Below, piece by piece: positions 17,303-26,661 of a DNA stretch of 51,087 bases. Position numbers and translations under genes: made by a program. Below the pieces are notes generated by a model. The model was not told the DNA's origin, ran no database searches, and saw only the letters and a list, made by a program, of their open reading frames with translations. How positions within the stretch are numbered: the first letter of the stretch is position 1; each line of letters starts with the position of its first letter. This stretch comes from Terrimonas_A sp040509495 (GTDB lineage: Bacteria > Bacteroidota > Bacteroidia > Chitinophagales > Chitinophagaceae): contig JBEVKW010000097.1 of assembly GCA_040509495.1 (NCBI GenBank), positions 1 to 51,087 of the forward strand, in the 5' to 3' direction.

Positions 17303-17319
17303 TAAAAACGTTTGGCAGA

Positions 17320-18480
17320 TCAGTCGATAAGGTTCAGTTTTTTTAAGGTTGCCAGCGATTCCATTAACATTACGCCACTTAGTTGTGTTGTGAGATCTGT
17401 ACTGTTGCCGGGCATTTTATCCCAGGCTGTGTTGAACAGGATAAGTGATTTGTTTGTGGCTTTGCTCCAAAGACTTTGCCCGTTTTTTACGAGGAATGAA
17501 AGGTAGGTTTGTTTTTTATCTGAGGGAAGATCTCCATCGATGATAAGTTTTGTAAGATATCGGACAAATACACCTTTAAATAATCCGCCATCGCCGCCGC
17601 CTTCGTCTTTCAGGACAGCATTGCTGGTTAATTGCCCGGAACTTACCGCGTAATCTGTTGCTTTGATCGCATCATTCTTGAATGCAGCATCTCCGGTGAT
17701 CTTGTAAAGCTCCAATGCGGCACCAAGAAAAGTACCCTGGTTGTAGGTGAATTTCCATGAAAGATTTTTGTTCCCGGCTTTATCGATGTTATCGTAAACC
17801 CATCCGCTTGCCGCTTCATACAAAACTGATTTTTGCCAGGCATAGATCTTTTTGGCCCAGTCCAGGTCATCCGCATTATTGAATTGCTTGTAAAGTCTCG
17901 CAGCCAGTATGGCCGCAGGGAGATTGGATGGTGCATTTTTGGAGGGATTATCTTTTCTCCACCAGATCCCGCCGCCGAGATCTGCGCTCCATCCATTTTT
18001 GATATCGGCCCATAAGATATTGGTGATATCCCTGTATGCATTATCATTGGTAGCCTGGAATGCCCTGAGACAGGCGAGTGCCATCCATTCCATATCATCA
18101 TAATAATAGTTAAGCCAGGTGTTGCCATTTTTTGCACGTACTCCTGTCATCAGGTCGTCCATTCTTGCTTTTAGTGCGGGCGAGGGAGTTCTGGTATAAG
18201 CGTCAACCAGTACGTCCAGTGCGTGTGCATTTGGCCAGTAGTTACCCCATGCTGCTGACGTATTACTGTTCAGGTAAACTTTATCTGATGCCGACCAGAA
18301 ATAGTTCATCGACAGTTGTGCAGAGTCGGCCACTTTGACCCAGTCGTAGTTTACAGTGGGTCCTCCGCCGGATGATGGTGGTACAGGTCCGTCATCATCC
18401 TTTTCCTTCAGGCAGGATGTGAGGGCTGATGCAGTGAAGAATGCCAGTAAACTGATTTTGAAAAGATAGGCTGGTTTCAT
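17320..18480 (-). CDS. GH76 family endo-alpha-1,6-mannanase, lipoprotein
   Basis: GH76 enzymes cut the alpha-1,6-mannan backbone of yeast and fungal cell walls internally by a retaining mechanism. The 386-residue protein is a lipoprotein (ALTSC, Cys23). An acidic stretch (KEKDDDG) follows the lipid site, as in Bacteroidota proteins sent to the cell surface. The (alpha/alpha)6 domain carries the paired catalytic Asp residues in YYDDMEW (Asp128, Asp129), plus the family blocks GGGIWWRKDN and TYNQGTFLGAALELY. It lies between the SusE-like gene and GH92 in the same direction. A surface endo-enzyme of this kind would feed fragments to the SusC/SusD pair. Confidence 0.94.
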   Translation of the reverse strand: MKPAYLFKISLLAFFTASALTSCLKEKDDDGPVPPSSGGGPTVNYDWVKVADSAQLSMNYFWSASDKVYLNSNTSAAWGNYWPNAHALDVLVDAYTRTPSPALKARMDDLMTGVRAKNGNTWLNYYYDDMEWMALACLRAFQATNDNAYRDITNILWADIKNGWSADLGGGIWWRKDNPSKNAPSNLPAAILAARLYKQFNNADDLDWAKKIYAWQKSVLYEAASGWVYDNIDKAGNKNLSWKFTYNQGTFLGAALELYKITGDAAFKNDAIKATDYAVSSGQLTSNAVLKDEGGGDGGLFKGVFVRYLTKLIIDGDLPSDKKQTYLSFLVKNGQSLWSKATNKSLILFNTAWDKMPGNSTDLTTQLSGVMLMESLATLKKLNLID

Positions 18481-18579
18481 AACCCGGTGTGTTTAGATTC
18501 TAAGAAAGTGTTTGAACAAATGAACGCCGGCCAAGGGCACCAGCGTTCCTGCCTGCTTAACGATTGCCTGACTGTAAGT

Positions 18580-19746
18580 TTATTTCTGATAATTTTGAGT
18601 GTAAGCTGCATCGCTGCCACGTAACGAGACCCAAAAGTTTGCGACGGTTCCCTGTGGTAAATAGTTCCGGTCGAACTTCCATCCCCAATCCCACTGGCTG
18701 TTGTTGTTAGCCGCGAAATTGATCGTTCGGTAGGCTTCGCTGCTTGGATACTGACCATCCTGGCCGGCGGGGTCTCCGAAGTTCGAGTTCAGCCACTGGT
18801 CTTTATTTCCGGCACCTTCATCAATAACCATCAGGTATTTATAACGCTCGTCGAATCCCCAGGGCATTTGTGTGTAGGCAACGGTGAACCCGTTCCTGCG
18901 CCATACACCGTTCGATGTATAGGGAAGTGTTGTCCAGAATGTATTGCCGGCGCTGTACCAGAGTTTGACCTCTTTTACTTCTGCGTAAGATGCATTGATG
19001 TTATTAAAATCGAGCCTGATCCTCATGATCTTTTCGGCACCGGAGAACGTGCTTTCGCTGCCCATACCGATTGCATTGACTCCGTTGTCGTCAAAGATGT
19101 AGTAGGATTTCGGCGTACCGGAAGTTCCGTCAACGAATTTGTAAGTGCCTGCTTTAAGTTTGCTGTAGATCTCGAATACACCTGGTGAAGTTTGTCTCAT
19201 CTTCATGGCATTGGCAAGTGCGTCCCCATTCTCCGTTGCAGTACCTGTCAGGAACAGTGATCCGGGCAATACATCAAAGCCGCCGGGTCTTTCCAGTTCA
19301 AGCAGTCTTGACATCGCCGCTTTTTTTACATTTGTTCCTTTTGACGCGAGCACTGTCCATTTGAATTTCTTTTTCTGGAAGAATGCGGAACCTCCTAACT
19401 CTGCGATCCTGTTCAGGTCGCCGTGTGTCAGCGTAAGTTTATTATTCACGCCCCTGTTATCCGATACGATGGTATAAAAAGGTTTGGAAAAATCGCCATT
19501 TTCCTGGTCAAAGGAAACTTCATACAGAACGAGAGAACCGTCGGCAGCTTTTGCCTGTTCCCATTCGAAGGTCACAGACTGTCCGAGTGCCGGTTTCAGT
19601 ACGATCGTTTCTCCATCTACCGGGGTGAAAAGATTTTTCACTTCGGTCAGGTCCATATTCAGTTCTCTTTCGTCTTTTTCGCATTTGGTAAAGAGTACCA
19701 GGATGAATGAAAGCAGAGCGATCCTGCTCAGCAAAGTATATTTCAT
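18580..19746 (-). CDS. SusE-like outer-membrane glycan-binding lipoprotein
   Basis: The 388-residue protein follows SusD, as SusE/SusF-type proteins do. It has a signal and lipid site (LVLFTKC, Cys22) followed by charged residues (EKDERE). A first Ig-like domain with the SusE-type phrases VTFEWEQAKAADGSLVLYEVSFD and FKWTVLAS spans residues about 35-135. Two carbohydrate-binding-like beta domains follow, rich in Trp and aromatic residues (WTTLPYT, WDWGWKFD), which probably bind mannan at the cell surface. I chose the ATG at 19746 because it begins the signal sequence. It has no catalytic motif. It overlaps neither neighbour and appears co-transcribed. Confidence 0.87.
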   Translation of the reverse strand: MKYTLLSRIALLSFILVLFTKCEKDERELNMDLTEVKNLFTPVDGETIVLKPALGQSVTFEWEQAKAADGSLVLYEVSFDQENGDFSKPFYTIVSDNRGVNNKLTLTHGDLNRIAELGGSAFFQKKKFKWTVLASKGTNVKKAAMSRLLELERPGGFDVLPGSLFLTGTATENGDALANAMKMRQTSPGVFEIYSKLKAGTYKFVDGTSGTPKSYYIFDDNGVNAIGMGSESTFSGAEKIMRIRLDFNNINASYAEVKEVKLWYSAGNTFWTTLPYTSNGVWRRNGFTVAYTQMPWGFDERYKYLMVIDEGAGNKDQWLNSNFGDPAGQDGQYPSSEAYRTINFAANNNSQWDWGWKFDRNYLPQGTVANFWVSLRGSDAAYTQNYQK

Positions 19747-19765
19747 AGCAATCGTTTTAGTGTGT

Positions 19766-21400
19766 TTAGTAACCATTATTCTGTGAGAGGTCTGTATTCA
19801 GTGCACGTTCATTCGGAGGTACCGGCCATAGGTAATGTTTCTGCGCATCGAACTGCCGGAGTTGAACGCGCAGGTATCCGTTGTCGATAGATGCTTCTCC
19901 GAATCTTGCGCCATGTGCCCAGCCGTTCAGGACTGTTTCTGCAATCTTCCAACGGCGGATATCGTCAATCCGCAGGCCTTCCATGGCGAACTCTGCTCTT
20001 CGTTCATTCCGGATCAGGTCGGTCATTCCGGTTGTACCGGGGAAGTTGAGCGCTGCCGGATCGCTAAAGCCGGCCCTTTCGCGCAAGGTGCGCACCGTCT
20101 TATTCCATATCTCTTCGGTCATCTGGCCAGCAGCGTGTTTTGCTTCGGCGTACATGAGCAGAACTTCTGCATAACGGATCAGGTATATGTTCAAACCGGA
20201 GCTGAACCCGGGTGCGGTTGATTTCGGATCCCAGTATTTTCTCCAGTAATAACCGGTGGCGGTTCCCTGTCCTGCGGGACTGTATTCATTCGCAGTTTGT
20301 CCGGCCGGACCTGTGCCCGGTTTGATATAGATCCGTTGTGTGCTTCCATCAGGATTTTGCCAGTTATAGTTATCGTAAACGATAGTGGCAGTTAATCGCG
20401 GATCGCGGTTCACGTAAGGATCATTCTCATTATAACCCGAGCCGGTCTGCCTGATAGATCTTCCATTGAGCATGATGTAGCTGTCAACCAGTTCCTGTGT
20501 AGGGGAAAGGTTGTTACTCCTCGCACCGGCAGAGATGGGTGCGAAATCGATATAATCGCCCCAGGTGCGGAGGCTGGGTACGTATTGCAGCGACAGTAAT
20601 GTTTCATTGTTTTTTCTGTTAACGGTATTGTTGCTGAACAGGTCGGTATAGGAAGGTACCAGGTTGTATACGCCATTTGCTGCCTGGTTATTCATCAGTT
20701 GCTCACAAACAGCGATCACTTCAGGCATCCTGTTGCCTTCGTACAGCAGCACGCGTGCTTTCAATGCCAGTGCGGCGCCTTTGGTGATACGGCCATTGTC
20801 GCTATCGCTGTATCCTTCTTTATTGGGCAACGCTGCAGCGGCGGCATCAAGTTGTTCCAGCACGAATGCGATCACTTCTGTCCTGGGAGAACGCCCGATC
20901 GTTTTTGCCTGGTCAGGCGTGATATCATCTTTGAGCAATGGAACATCGCCCCACCATTTCGTTAGGTTGAAATGATGCCATGCCCGGATGAACATCACTT
21001 CGGCCTTCATCCGGTTTTTTAATGCGTCGGTCAGTGTTTGATTCTGGTCGACGTTCTTCAGGAAGATATTACATGATTTAATCCCCCCATAGTAGCCGCC
21101 CCATTCATTTTGAAACCTTGGTAATGAACTGGTGAAGTTGCCGCTGGCGATCGCATCCGGTTGACCGGCGTTGATGCCAAGCTTAGTGAAAGCATTATCA
21201 GACAATGATTCGTTATAGAAGACCGGCTGGCTGCTATAGATGCTCATGTAGATATTATTCAGTGCATTGTTTACGTTTTCGGATGATTGCCAGAAATTGA
21301 GTTCCGTAAAGCGGTCGACAGGAGCAAGATCCAGCTTCTTGCAGGACGCAACTGCTGCCGCAAGAATAAAAATCAGGATGAATTTATTTTTCATAAACAT
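19766..21400 (-). CDS. SusD/RagB family nutrient-binding lipoprotein
   Basis: SusD-type proteins form the lid of the SusC channel and bind the glycan at the surface. The 544-residue protein has a lipoprotein signal (LAAAVASC, Cys20), the usual start (KKLDLAPVDRFTELNFWQSSENV), the TPR-like helical core (RAWHHFNLTKWWGDVPLL), and the C-terminal block RRAEFAMEGLRIDDIRRWKI with WPVPPNE near the end, all standard for the family. It starts 17 bp after SusC, so the two form the transport pair of the mannan locus. Two ATGs two codons apart (21400 and 21394) are equally good. Confidence 0.96.
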   Translation of the reverse strand: MFMKNKFILIFILAAAVASCKKLDLAPVDRFTELNFWQSSENVNNALNNIYMSIYSSQPVFYNESLSDNAFTKLGINAGQPDAIASGNFTSSLPRFQNEWGGYYGGIKSCNIFLKNVDQNQTLTDALKNRMKAEVMFIRAWHHFNLTKWWGDVPLLKDDITPDQAKTIGRSPRTEVIAFVLEQLDAAAAALPNKEGYSDSDNGRITKGAALALKARVLLYEGNRMPEVIAVCEQLMNNQAANGVYNLVPSYTDLFSNNTVNRKNNETLLSLQYVPSLRTWGDYIDFAPISAGARSNNLSPTQELVDSYIMLNGRSIRQTGSGYNENDPYVNRDPRLTATIVYDNYNWQNPDGSTQRIYIKPGTGPAGQTANEYSPAGQGTATGYYWRKYWDPKSTAPGFSSGLNIYLIRYAEVLLMYAEAKHAAGQMTEEIWNKTVRTLRERAGFSDPAALNFPGTTGMTDLIRNERRAEFAMEGLRIDDIRRWKIAETVLNGWAHGARFGEASIDNGYLRVQLRQFDAQKHYLWPVPPNERALNTDLSQNNGY

Positions 21401-21417
21401 ATCGTTAGTAGGTCCTG

Positions 21418-24400
21418 TTAAAAAGTGATGTCTAAACCAAAACCGTAAAACACGGGAAGTGGATAAGCCCTGGCGCTGTTTGCCCCGGTATTGAAGCCCG
21501 TATTGTTATCAAACTCCGTGATCTCCGGATCGAAGAAGCTAAGCTTTGTCAATGTCAACAGATTCTGGCCTGTGAGATAAAACCTTGCTCTTTGTATATG
21601 TGCTTTCCGTGTGATCGCAGCAGGGATGGTATAACCAATTTGCACGTTCTTCAGCCTGGCATAAGCGGCGTTGAAAAGGTACAGGTCGGATCCTGTCCGG
21701 TAGTTATTGGTATTGGATGGAGAACCTGCTTCAGCGAGTCGTGGATACTTAGCGTCGGGGTTAGTAGGTGTCCAGAAGTCAGTCTGATGCCTGTACATGG
21801 TGCCGCCATATCCAAAGTGGAATGGCTCCACCAACTCACCACGGAGCATGGCATCCCTTTTACCAACACCCTGTATAAACAGCATCAGGTCGAATCCTTT
21901 GACAGATGCTGTGTACGTAAATCCGAATGTGTAGCGTGGGAAAGGATTTCCGAGGATGAACTTGTCACTGTCATCTATAATACCATCTTTGTTCCTGTCA
22001 ACAAACCTGATATCTCCGGCAGTAACGGTGCTTCCGGAGAATTTTGGTCCGTTATTGATATCATCGAGGGTCTGAAAATATCCATCGCGGCGGTATCCCT
22101 GGTATACGGTGATGGGACGGCCAACTCTTCTTACCAGTTCAAACTCTTCCCTTCTTTCTACCTGTTCATTAGCTCCTGAAGTAAGCGATAGTAATTCGTT
22201 GAGATTATCCGCAACATTGATGCTGATGCTTTGGGTTAAATTTTTTCCGCGGATATTGTAGGTTGCTTTTATTTCCCAACCCCTGTTCTTTACTTCGGCA
22301 ACGTTGTAGTCAGGAAATCCGGAACCGAAGATTGCCGGAACGTCCTTGCGGGTGTAGAGAATGTCCTTGGTTGTTTTGTCGAAATAGTCAAAAGAGATAT
22401 CGAGCTTGCGGTTAAAGAAAGAACCATCCGCACCGATGTTGAGTGTATGGGCTTTTTCCCATGTCAGATCAGGGTTTCCGAGTAAGAAACCTGCGCCGCC
22501 GACGGGGCTTCCATTGAAGCCGTAGGCGTTGGCGAAGTTAAAGAAGGTGGTCTGGTACTGGTATGCGTTCACATTTTGATTTCCAAGCACGCCATAAGAA
22601 GACCGGATCTTCAGATCATTGACCCAGCTCTTCAGGCCATCCATGAAGCGTTCTTCTGTAACTCTCCAGGCAACGGCAACAGAGGGAAAGAATCCCCATC
22701 GGTTATCCTTTGCGAATTTTGAAGAGCCATCATATCTGAAATTGAATTCAGCAAAATATCTGGAGTTGAATGAATAACCAGCTCTGCCGAAGAGGGAGTT
22801 GATACTGGTTTCATTTGTTCCCTGGTTAGAGTTGATGGAACTGCCTTCGTTAATGATCGTTCCCGTTGTAGGTGTTCCGAGGTTGGGATCTGTCAGCGTC
22901 TTCACCAGCCTGTTCTGCTCTGACTTGAAAGATTCGTTTGCTCCGCCAACCAGGATATTTATAGAATGTTCCTTAAAGGATTTTGTGTATTCCGCAATCA
23001 GCTGCAGGTTGGTGAACAGAGATTTGTAGTTGTCGTCATATACTTCCCTGTCATTCCCATATACACCGCCGGGAAGGAAGTTGACCTGCAGTCGCCTGCC
23101 AAATCCATGATTTGCGCGAAGGGTACCACCGAAGACTCCACGTACTTTGAATGAGCTGGAGAATGCATATTCCCCATTCAGATTGCCGAAGACTTCATCG
23201 TTGTCTGAACGGCGGTATCCGCCTTTTTCCAGTACACCTTTGGGATTGAATTCCGAAGACACGGCGTTGGTGAGATAATTACCGGCGCTATCAGTAAATG
23301 AATAATACAATGGCACGCGTCCTGCATCCACGATCAGCGTGCTGGCGTTTGAGGAGTGATCTTTTCCCTGCACCTTTGCATAGCTTAAGATCGCATTCAG
23401 TTTGAATTTACCGATCTCTGTGGTTTGGTTAAGCCTGATATTATAACGTTTGTAACCGAGGCCGTCACCTATAAAACTGTTTTCCTGGTTGAGATAGCCC
23501 AGGCTTAACAGATAGGTTGAATGGTCTGAACCGCCGCTGATGCTGACGTTGTGTGTTTGCTGGGGAGCGGTCCGTAGTATATTGTCAAGTCGCCAGTCGC
23601 CATCGCCTTTATCGGCGAATGCCTGGATCTGCGCGGGTGTAAAGCTGGGTTGGAGACCTGAATTTGCGAGTGATTCATTTTTGTAGTAAGCGTTTTCCCA
23701 CGCGTGAACCGGCTCGTAAGTGATCCGTGGAGATTGTATACCATATATCCCGTTGTAGTTCACCGTTGCCTTTTCATTCTTTCTTCCTTTTTTAGTGGTG
23801 ATGAGCAATACGCCGTTGGCGGAACGGGAGCCATAGATGGCGGCGGAGCCTGCATCTTTCAGTATGGAAACGGTTTCAATATCATTTGGATTAAGCAGGT
23901 TGATATCGCCGCCTGGAATACCATCGATCACCACAAGCGGGGTGTTGTCTCCCAGTGTTCCTAAACCGCGTATATTGATGTTCACGCCCTGGCCTGGTTC
24001 AAAATTTCGTTGCTGAATGATCAGATTGGGAGAAGTTCCCTGCAGAGCCTGGGAAAGATTAGCAACAGGCTTTCCTTCGATCGCTTTTTTTGAGATGGCA
24101 TCTACAGATCCTGTAACCGAACTTCTTCTTTGTGTACCGTATCCAACGACAACCACATCCTCCAGTAGTTTTTCCGTTTTGCGCAGCACGATATTGATCG
24201 TCTGCCTGCCGCTCACTGCTGATTCCTGGCTTTCGTACCCGATAATGGAAAATACCAGTACCGGACTGGAGATGTTATCAGGTATGGAAACACTATAGTT
24301 GCCATTGGCGTTTGTTGCGGTGCCTATGCTGGTTCCCTTTACGGTCAGGTTTACATTGGGAATTCCTTCACCCGTTTCGTCAGTCACCTTGCCGGTAACG

Positions 24401-24897
24401 CTCAGCTCTGCGCCGGCATTTCTTTCCGTTACCTGGCCGTTCAGTTCGCTGAATACGGCGACGCTGTTCACTACTCCGTTTTTTTCTTTCCCTGCACTTT
24501 TACCGCGGAGGATGATCTTATCGTTGATCAACTCGGCACTTATATTGGCAAGCCTGGAAATAGATTCGATAATAGAGGCGAGTGTTTCTCCCTTAGCGTC
24601 GAGTGTGATGCGCTGGTTGATGTTCACGTCATCATCTGAATAAATGAATACATATTCTGTCTGCTTTTCGATCATCGCCAGTACAGACGCGAGCTTTTCA
24701 TTCTTTACTTTAAGTGAAATGCGTTGTTCTTTTTTTTGGGGAACATACGTTGTTCCAAACTGCCTGTTCCCGGCAAAGCTGACCTGGGCGTTCAGCGAAA
24801 CACAGGCGGTAAGCAGGAGCATACTCACTACAATGTTCCGTGGTGCATTGCTGCAAAAGTTGTCTTTGCAGAAATGCGTCTGTGCAATCTTTTTCAT
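21418..24897 (-). CDS. SusC/RagA family TonB-dependent transporter with STN sensor domain
   Basis: This 1159-residue outer-membrane receptor imports oligosaccharides using TonB energy. In order it has a long signal region, an STN (secretin/TonB N-terminal) domain at about 60-130 (the signalling domain that contacts FecR), a CarboxypepD_reg-like domain at about 165-240 (VTGKVTDETGEGIPNVNLTVKGT), the VVVVGYGTQRR segment that leads SusC plugs, the plug (to about 375), and a 22-strand-type barrel ending in YGFGLDITF. STN is present only in the regulatory subset of SusC proteins, which fits the FecR and sigma genes just upstream. It lies 32 bp after FecR and 17 bp before SusD. Confidence 0.96.
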   Translation of the reverse strand: MKKIAQTHFCKDNFCSNAPRNIVVSMLLLTACVSLNAQVSFAGNRQFGTTYVPQKKEQRISLKVKNEKLASVLAMIEKQTEYVFIYSDDDVNINQRITLDAKGETLASIIESISRLANISAELINDKIILRGKSAGKEKNGVVNSVAVFSELNGQVTERNAGAELSVTGKVTDETGEGIPNVNLTVKGTSIGTATNANGNYSVSIPDNISSPVLVFSIIGYESQESAVSGRQTINIVLRKTEKLLEDVVVVGYGTQRRSSVTGSVDAISKKAIEGKPVANLSQALQGTSPNLIIQQRNFEPGQGVNINIRGLGTLGDNTPLVVIDGIPGGDINLLNPNDIETVSILKDAGSAAIYGSRSANGVLLITTKKGRKNEKATVNYNGIYGIQSPRITYEPVHAWENAYYKNESLANSGLQPSFTPAQIQAFADKGDGDWRLDNILRTAPQQTHNVSISGGSDHSTYLLSLGYLNQENSFIGDGLGYKRYNIRLNQTTEIGKFKLNAILSYAKVQGKDHSSNASTLIVDAGRVPLYYSFTDSAGNYLTNAVSSEFNPKGVLEKGGYRRSDNDEVFGNLNGEYAFSSSFKVRGVFGGTLRANHGFGRRLQVNFLPGGVYGNDREVYDDNYKSLFTNLQLIAEYTKSFKEHSINILVGGANESFKSEQNRLVKTLTDPNLGTPTTGTIINEGSSINSNQGTNETSINSLFGRAGYSFNSRYFAEFNFRYDGSSKFAKDNRWGFFPSVAVAWRVTEERFMDGLKSWVNDLKIRSSYGVLGNQNVNAYQYQTTFFNFANAYGFNGSPVGGAGFLLGNPDLTWEKAHTLNIGADGSFFNRKLDISFDYFDKTTKDILYTRKDVPAIFGSGFPDYNVAEVKNRGWEIKATYNIRGKNLTQSISINVADNLNELLSLTSGANEQVERREEFELVRRVGRPITVYQGYRRDGYFQTLDDINNGPKFSGSTVTAGDIRFVDRNKDGIIDDSDKFILGNPFPRYTFGFTYTASVKGFDLMLFIQGVGKRDAMLRGELVEPFHFGYGGTMYRHQTDFWTPTNPDAKYPRLAEAGSPSNTNNYRTGSDLYLFNAAYARLKNVQIGYTIPAAITRKAHIQRARFYLTGQNLLTLTKLSFFDPEITEFDNNTGFNTGANSARAYPLPVFYGFGLDITF

Positions 24898-24929
24898 TAG
24901 CTGGCAATCGTTTTGGTCCTTTAATTGAA

Positions 24930-25952
24930 TTACCTCGATATAACAATCTGCTCGTCTGAGACCGAGTAGGAGAATGGTTTTGTTTTGGATAAATAGTATA
25001 GAATCTCGGAGAGAGTGTTGTTCTGAAATGAACCTGTTAACCGGTAGGTCTTAATATCGCTGTCTTCGAAAACAACCTTTTTACCGAAATTTCTTTCCAG
25101 CTCGATCCCTATTTCTTCAAATAGCATAGAGCGGAAGATGAGTTTGCCTTCAGTCCATGCCCTGTCTTCTTCACTGATGGTTGCGGCTGTTGTGGTTTGT
25201 TCCGTTTTCAGCTGGTAGATCACTTTGTTGTTTGGAGTCAGGAAGATCGTATCCGCGTTATCATTGTTCTTTAACCGTGGTATGAAAGCGACTTTGCCTG
25301 TTGCTACCGAAGTTTCAACAACCGGCTCGTTATCGTATGCTTTGATGTTGAACGAAGTGCCTAATACGCGGATCGTGCCATTTGCCAGGTGAATAATAAA
25401 TGGCTTTGAAGGGTTTTTCTCAATATCAAAGAAAGCTTCTCCATTGAGGTATACTTCCCTCGTATTGCCCGTAAAGCTGGAAGGGTATTGCAATTTGCTG
25501 TCTGCATTGAGCCAAACCTTACTTCCATCCGCAAGTGCGATCGTGCTTTTCACACCTTTGGCATTGGTCTTTTGTACAAGATCCCTGCTGCCGCTGACTG
25601 AATGCTTATTCACTACTGCATATATTCCAAAGCTCAGGCCGCTTAGTATAACCACGGCGGCGGCTGTGCGGATGAACATTTTCCAGGCGGGCATTCTCTT
25701 TACGACGGGATCATTCGCTTCCGGCTGCAGTTCCGCTTCGATGCCTAACCGGCTTAAGGTTTTTTGCAATGCCCATTCCGTATTCGCTGTATGCTCGCGG
25801 GCTTCCTGTTGCCAATACCTGCTCATAATATCGAACTCTTCTTTCAGTGAAGGATCTCTCTTCAGCAGGTCCGCCAATTCTTGCAGTTCATCCTGCGAAG
25901 CTTCGCCGGAAAGCTTTCTTGTCACTAAAAGTAAAAATCTGTTATCGCGCAT
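24930..25952 (-). CDS. FecR-type anti-sigma factor
   Basis: FecR proteins sit in the inner membrane, hold the cognate ECF sigma factor, and release it when the SusC STN domain signals substrate. The 340-residue protein has a cytosolic helical N-terminal domain (residues 1-85), one membrane segment (about 92-112, FIRTAAAVVILSGLSFGIYAV), a FecR domain (about 127-220; STIALADGSKVWLNADSKL, VYLNGEAFFDIEK) and a C-terminal DUF4974-type domain (FRSMLFEEIGIELERNF). It lies between the sigma gene (61-bp gap) and SusC (32-bp gap), the classic order. Confidence 0.95.
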   Translation of the reverse strand: MRDNRFLLLVTRKLSGEASQDELQELADLLKRDPSLKEEFDIMSRYWQQEAREHTANTEWALQKTLSRLGIEAELQPEANDPVVKRMPAWKMFIRTAAAVVILSGLSFGIYAVVNKHSVSGSRDLVQKTNAKGVKSTIALADGSKVWLNADSKLQYPSSFTGNTREVYLNGEAFFDIEKNPSKPFIIHLANGTIRVLGTSFNIKAYDNEPVVETSVATGKVAFIPRLKNNDNADTIFLTPNNKVIYQLKTEQTTTAATISEEDRAWTEGKLIFRSMLFEEIGIELERNFGKKVVFEDSDIKTYRLTGSFQNNTLSEILYYLSKTKPFSYSVSDEQIVISR

Positions 25953-26013
25953 CTTTTTGTTTTGGCGTGTATATAAAGAGGACAGTGAAAAAAGAAGTAT
26001 TCCCTACAAGCGT

Positions 26014-26640
26014 TCAATAAAAAAGAAAAAGGATAGGAATGATGGATGAAAGCGCAGGGGGTGTTTTGCGGTTTCTTTTTGCCGGACTGTTGCCCGAGTT
26101 GATAAGGAGTTGAAGTTTTTTCATCGCTCTGAAAAGTTGTGTTTCCACCGTACGTGGCGAGATGCCGAGTATTTCTGCTACTTCTTTATAGCGGAATCCA
26201 TCTTCTTTGATCAGCTTGAAAATAGTGCGGCATTGATCTGGCAGACTGTCTATGGCGTGTGCCAGCTGAAAGCTCATCTCTTTCCATTCCAGTTGTTGTT
26301 CCGGATCATCGAGATTGACCAGGCTGGCATCTTCTTCATTGTTTTCTACAGCCACATGAAGATGTGAGTATCTTTTGAGATAGTTTAGGGAAAGATTCTT
26401 AACCGATACAAACAGGTAGGTGGAGATATTATTAACCTCATGGAGGTGTTCTTTCCGGTTCCATAATTTGATGAATACATCATTCGTGATCTCCTCTGCT
26501 ATCTCTTTGATGTGTACGTATTGGATCGCGAAGCTGAGAAGTCGCGGATACAACAGCCGGAACAGGCTTGAGAATGCCTGCTGGCTTCCGCCTTCAATTT
26601 GCTGCTGCAGGCTTTTCAGGTAAAGATCGTCGTGCCTCAT
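26014..26640 (-). CDS. ECF-type RNA polymerase sigma factor
   Basis: The 208-residue protein has sigma region 2 (residues about 20-90; LLSFAIQYVHIKEIAEEITNDV) and region 4 (about 130-185; DSLPDQCRTIFKLIKEDGFR and KEVAEILGISPRTVETQLFRA, the helix-turn-helix). It should direct transcription of the mannan locus once freed from the FecR protein encoded next to it. It starts 21 bp after the GH125 stop codon, so it is probably translated from a message that also carries GH125. The hydrophobic tail (SSIIPILFLFY) is unusual but short. Confidence 0.95.
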   Translation of the reverse strand: MRHDDLYLKSLQQQIEGGSQQAFSSLFRLLYPRLLSFAIQYVHIKEIAEEITNDVFIKLWNRKEHLHEVNNISTYLFVSVKNLSLNYLKRYSHLHVAVENNEEDASLVNLDDPEQQLEWKEMSFQLAHAIDSLPDQCRTIFKLIKEDGFRYKEVAEILGISPRTVETQLFRAMKKLQLLINSGNSPAKRNRKTPPALSSIIPILFLFY

Positions 26641-26661
26641 GAGTTGATTTTGCAGTATTGG

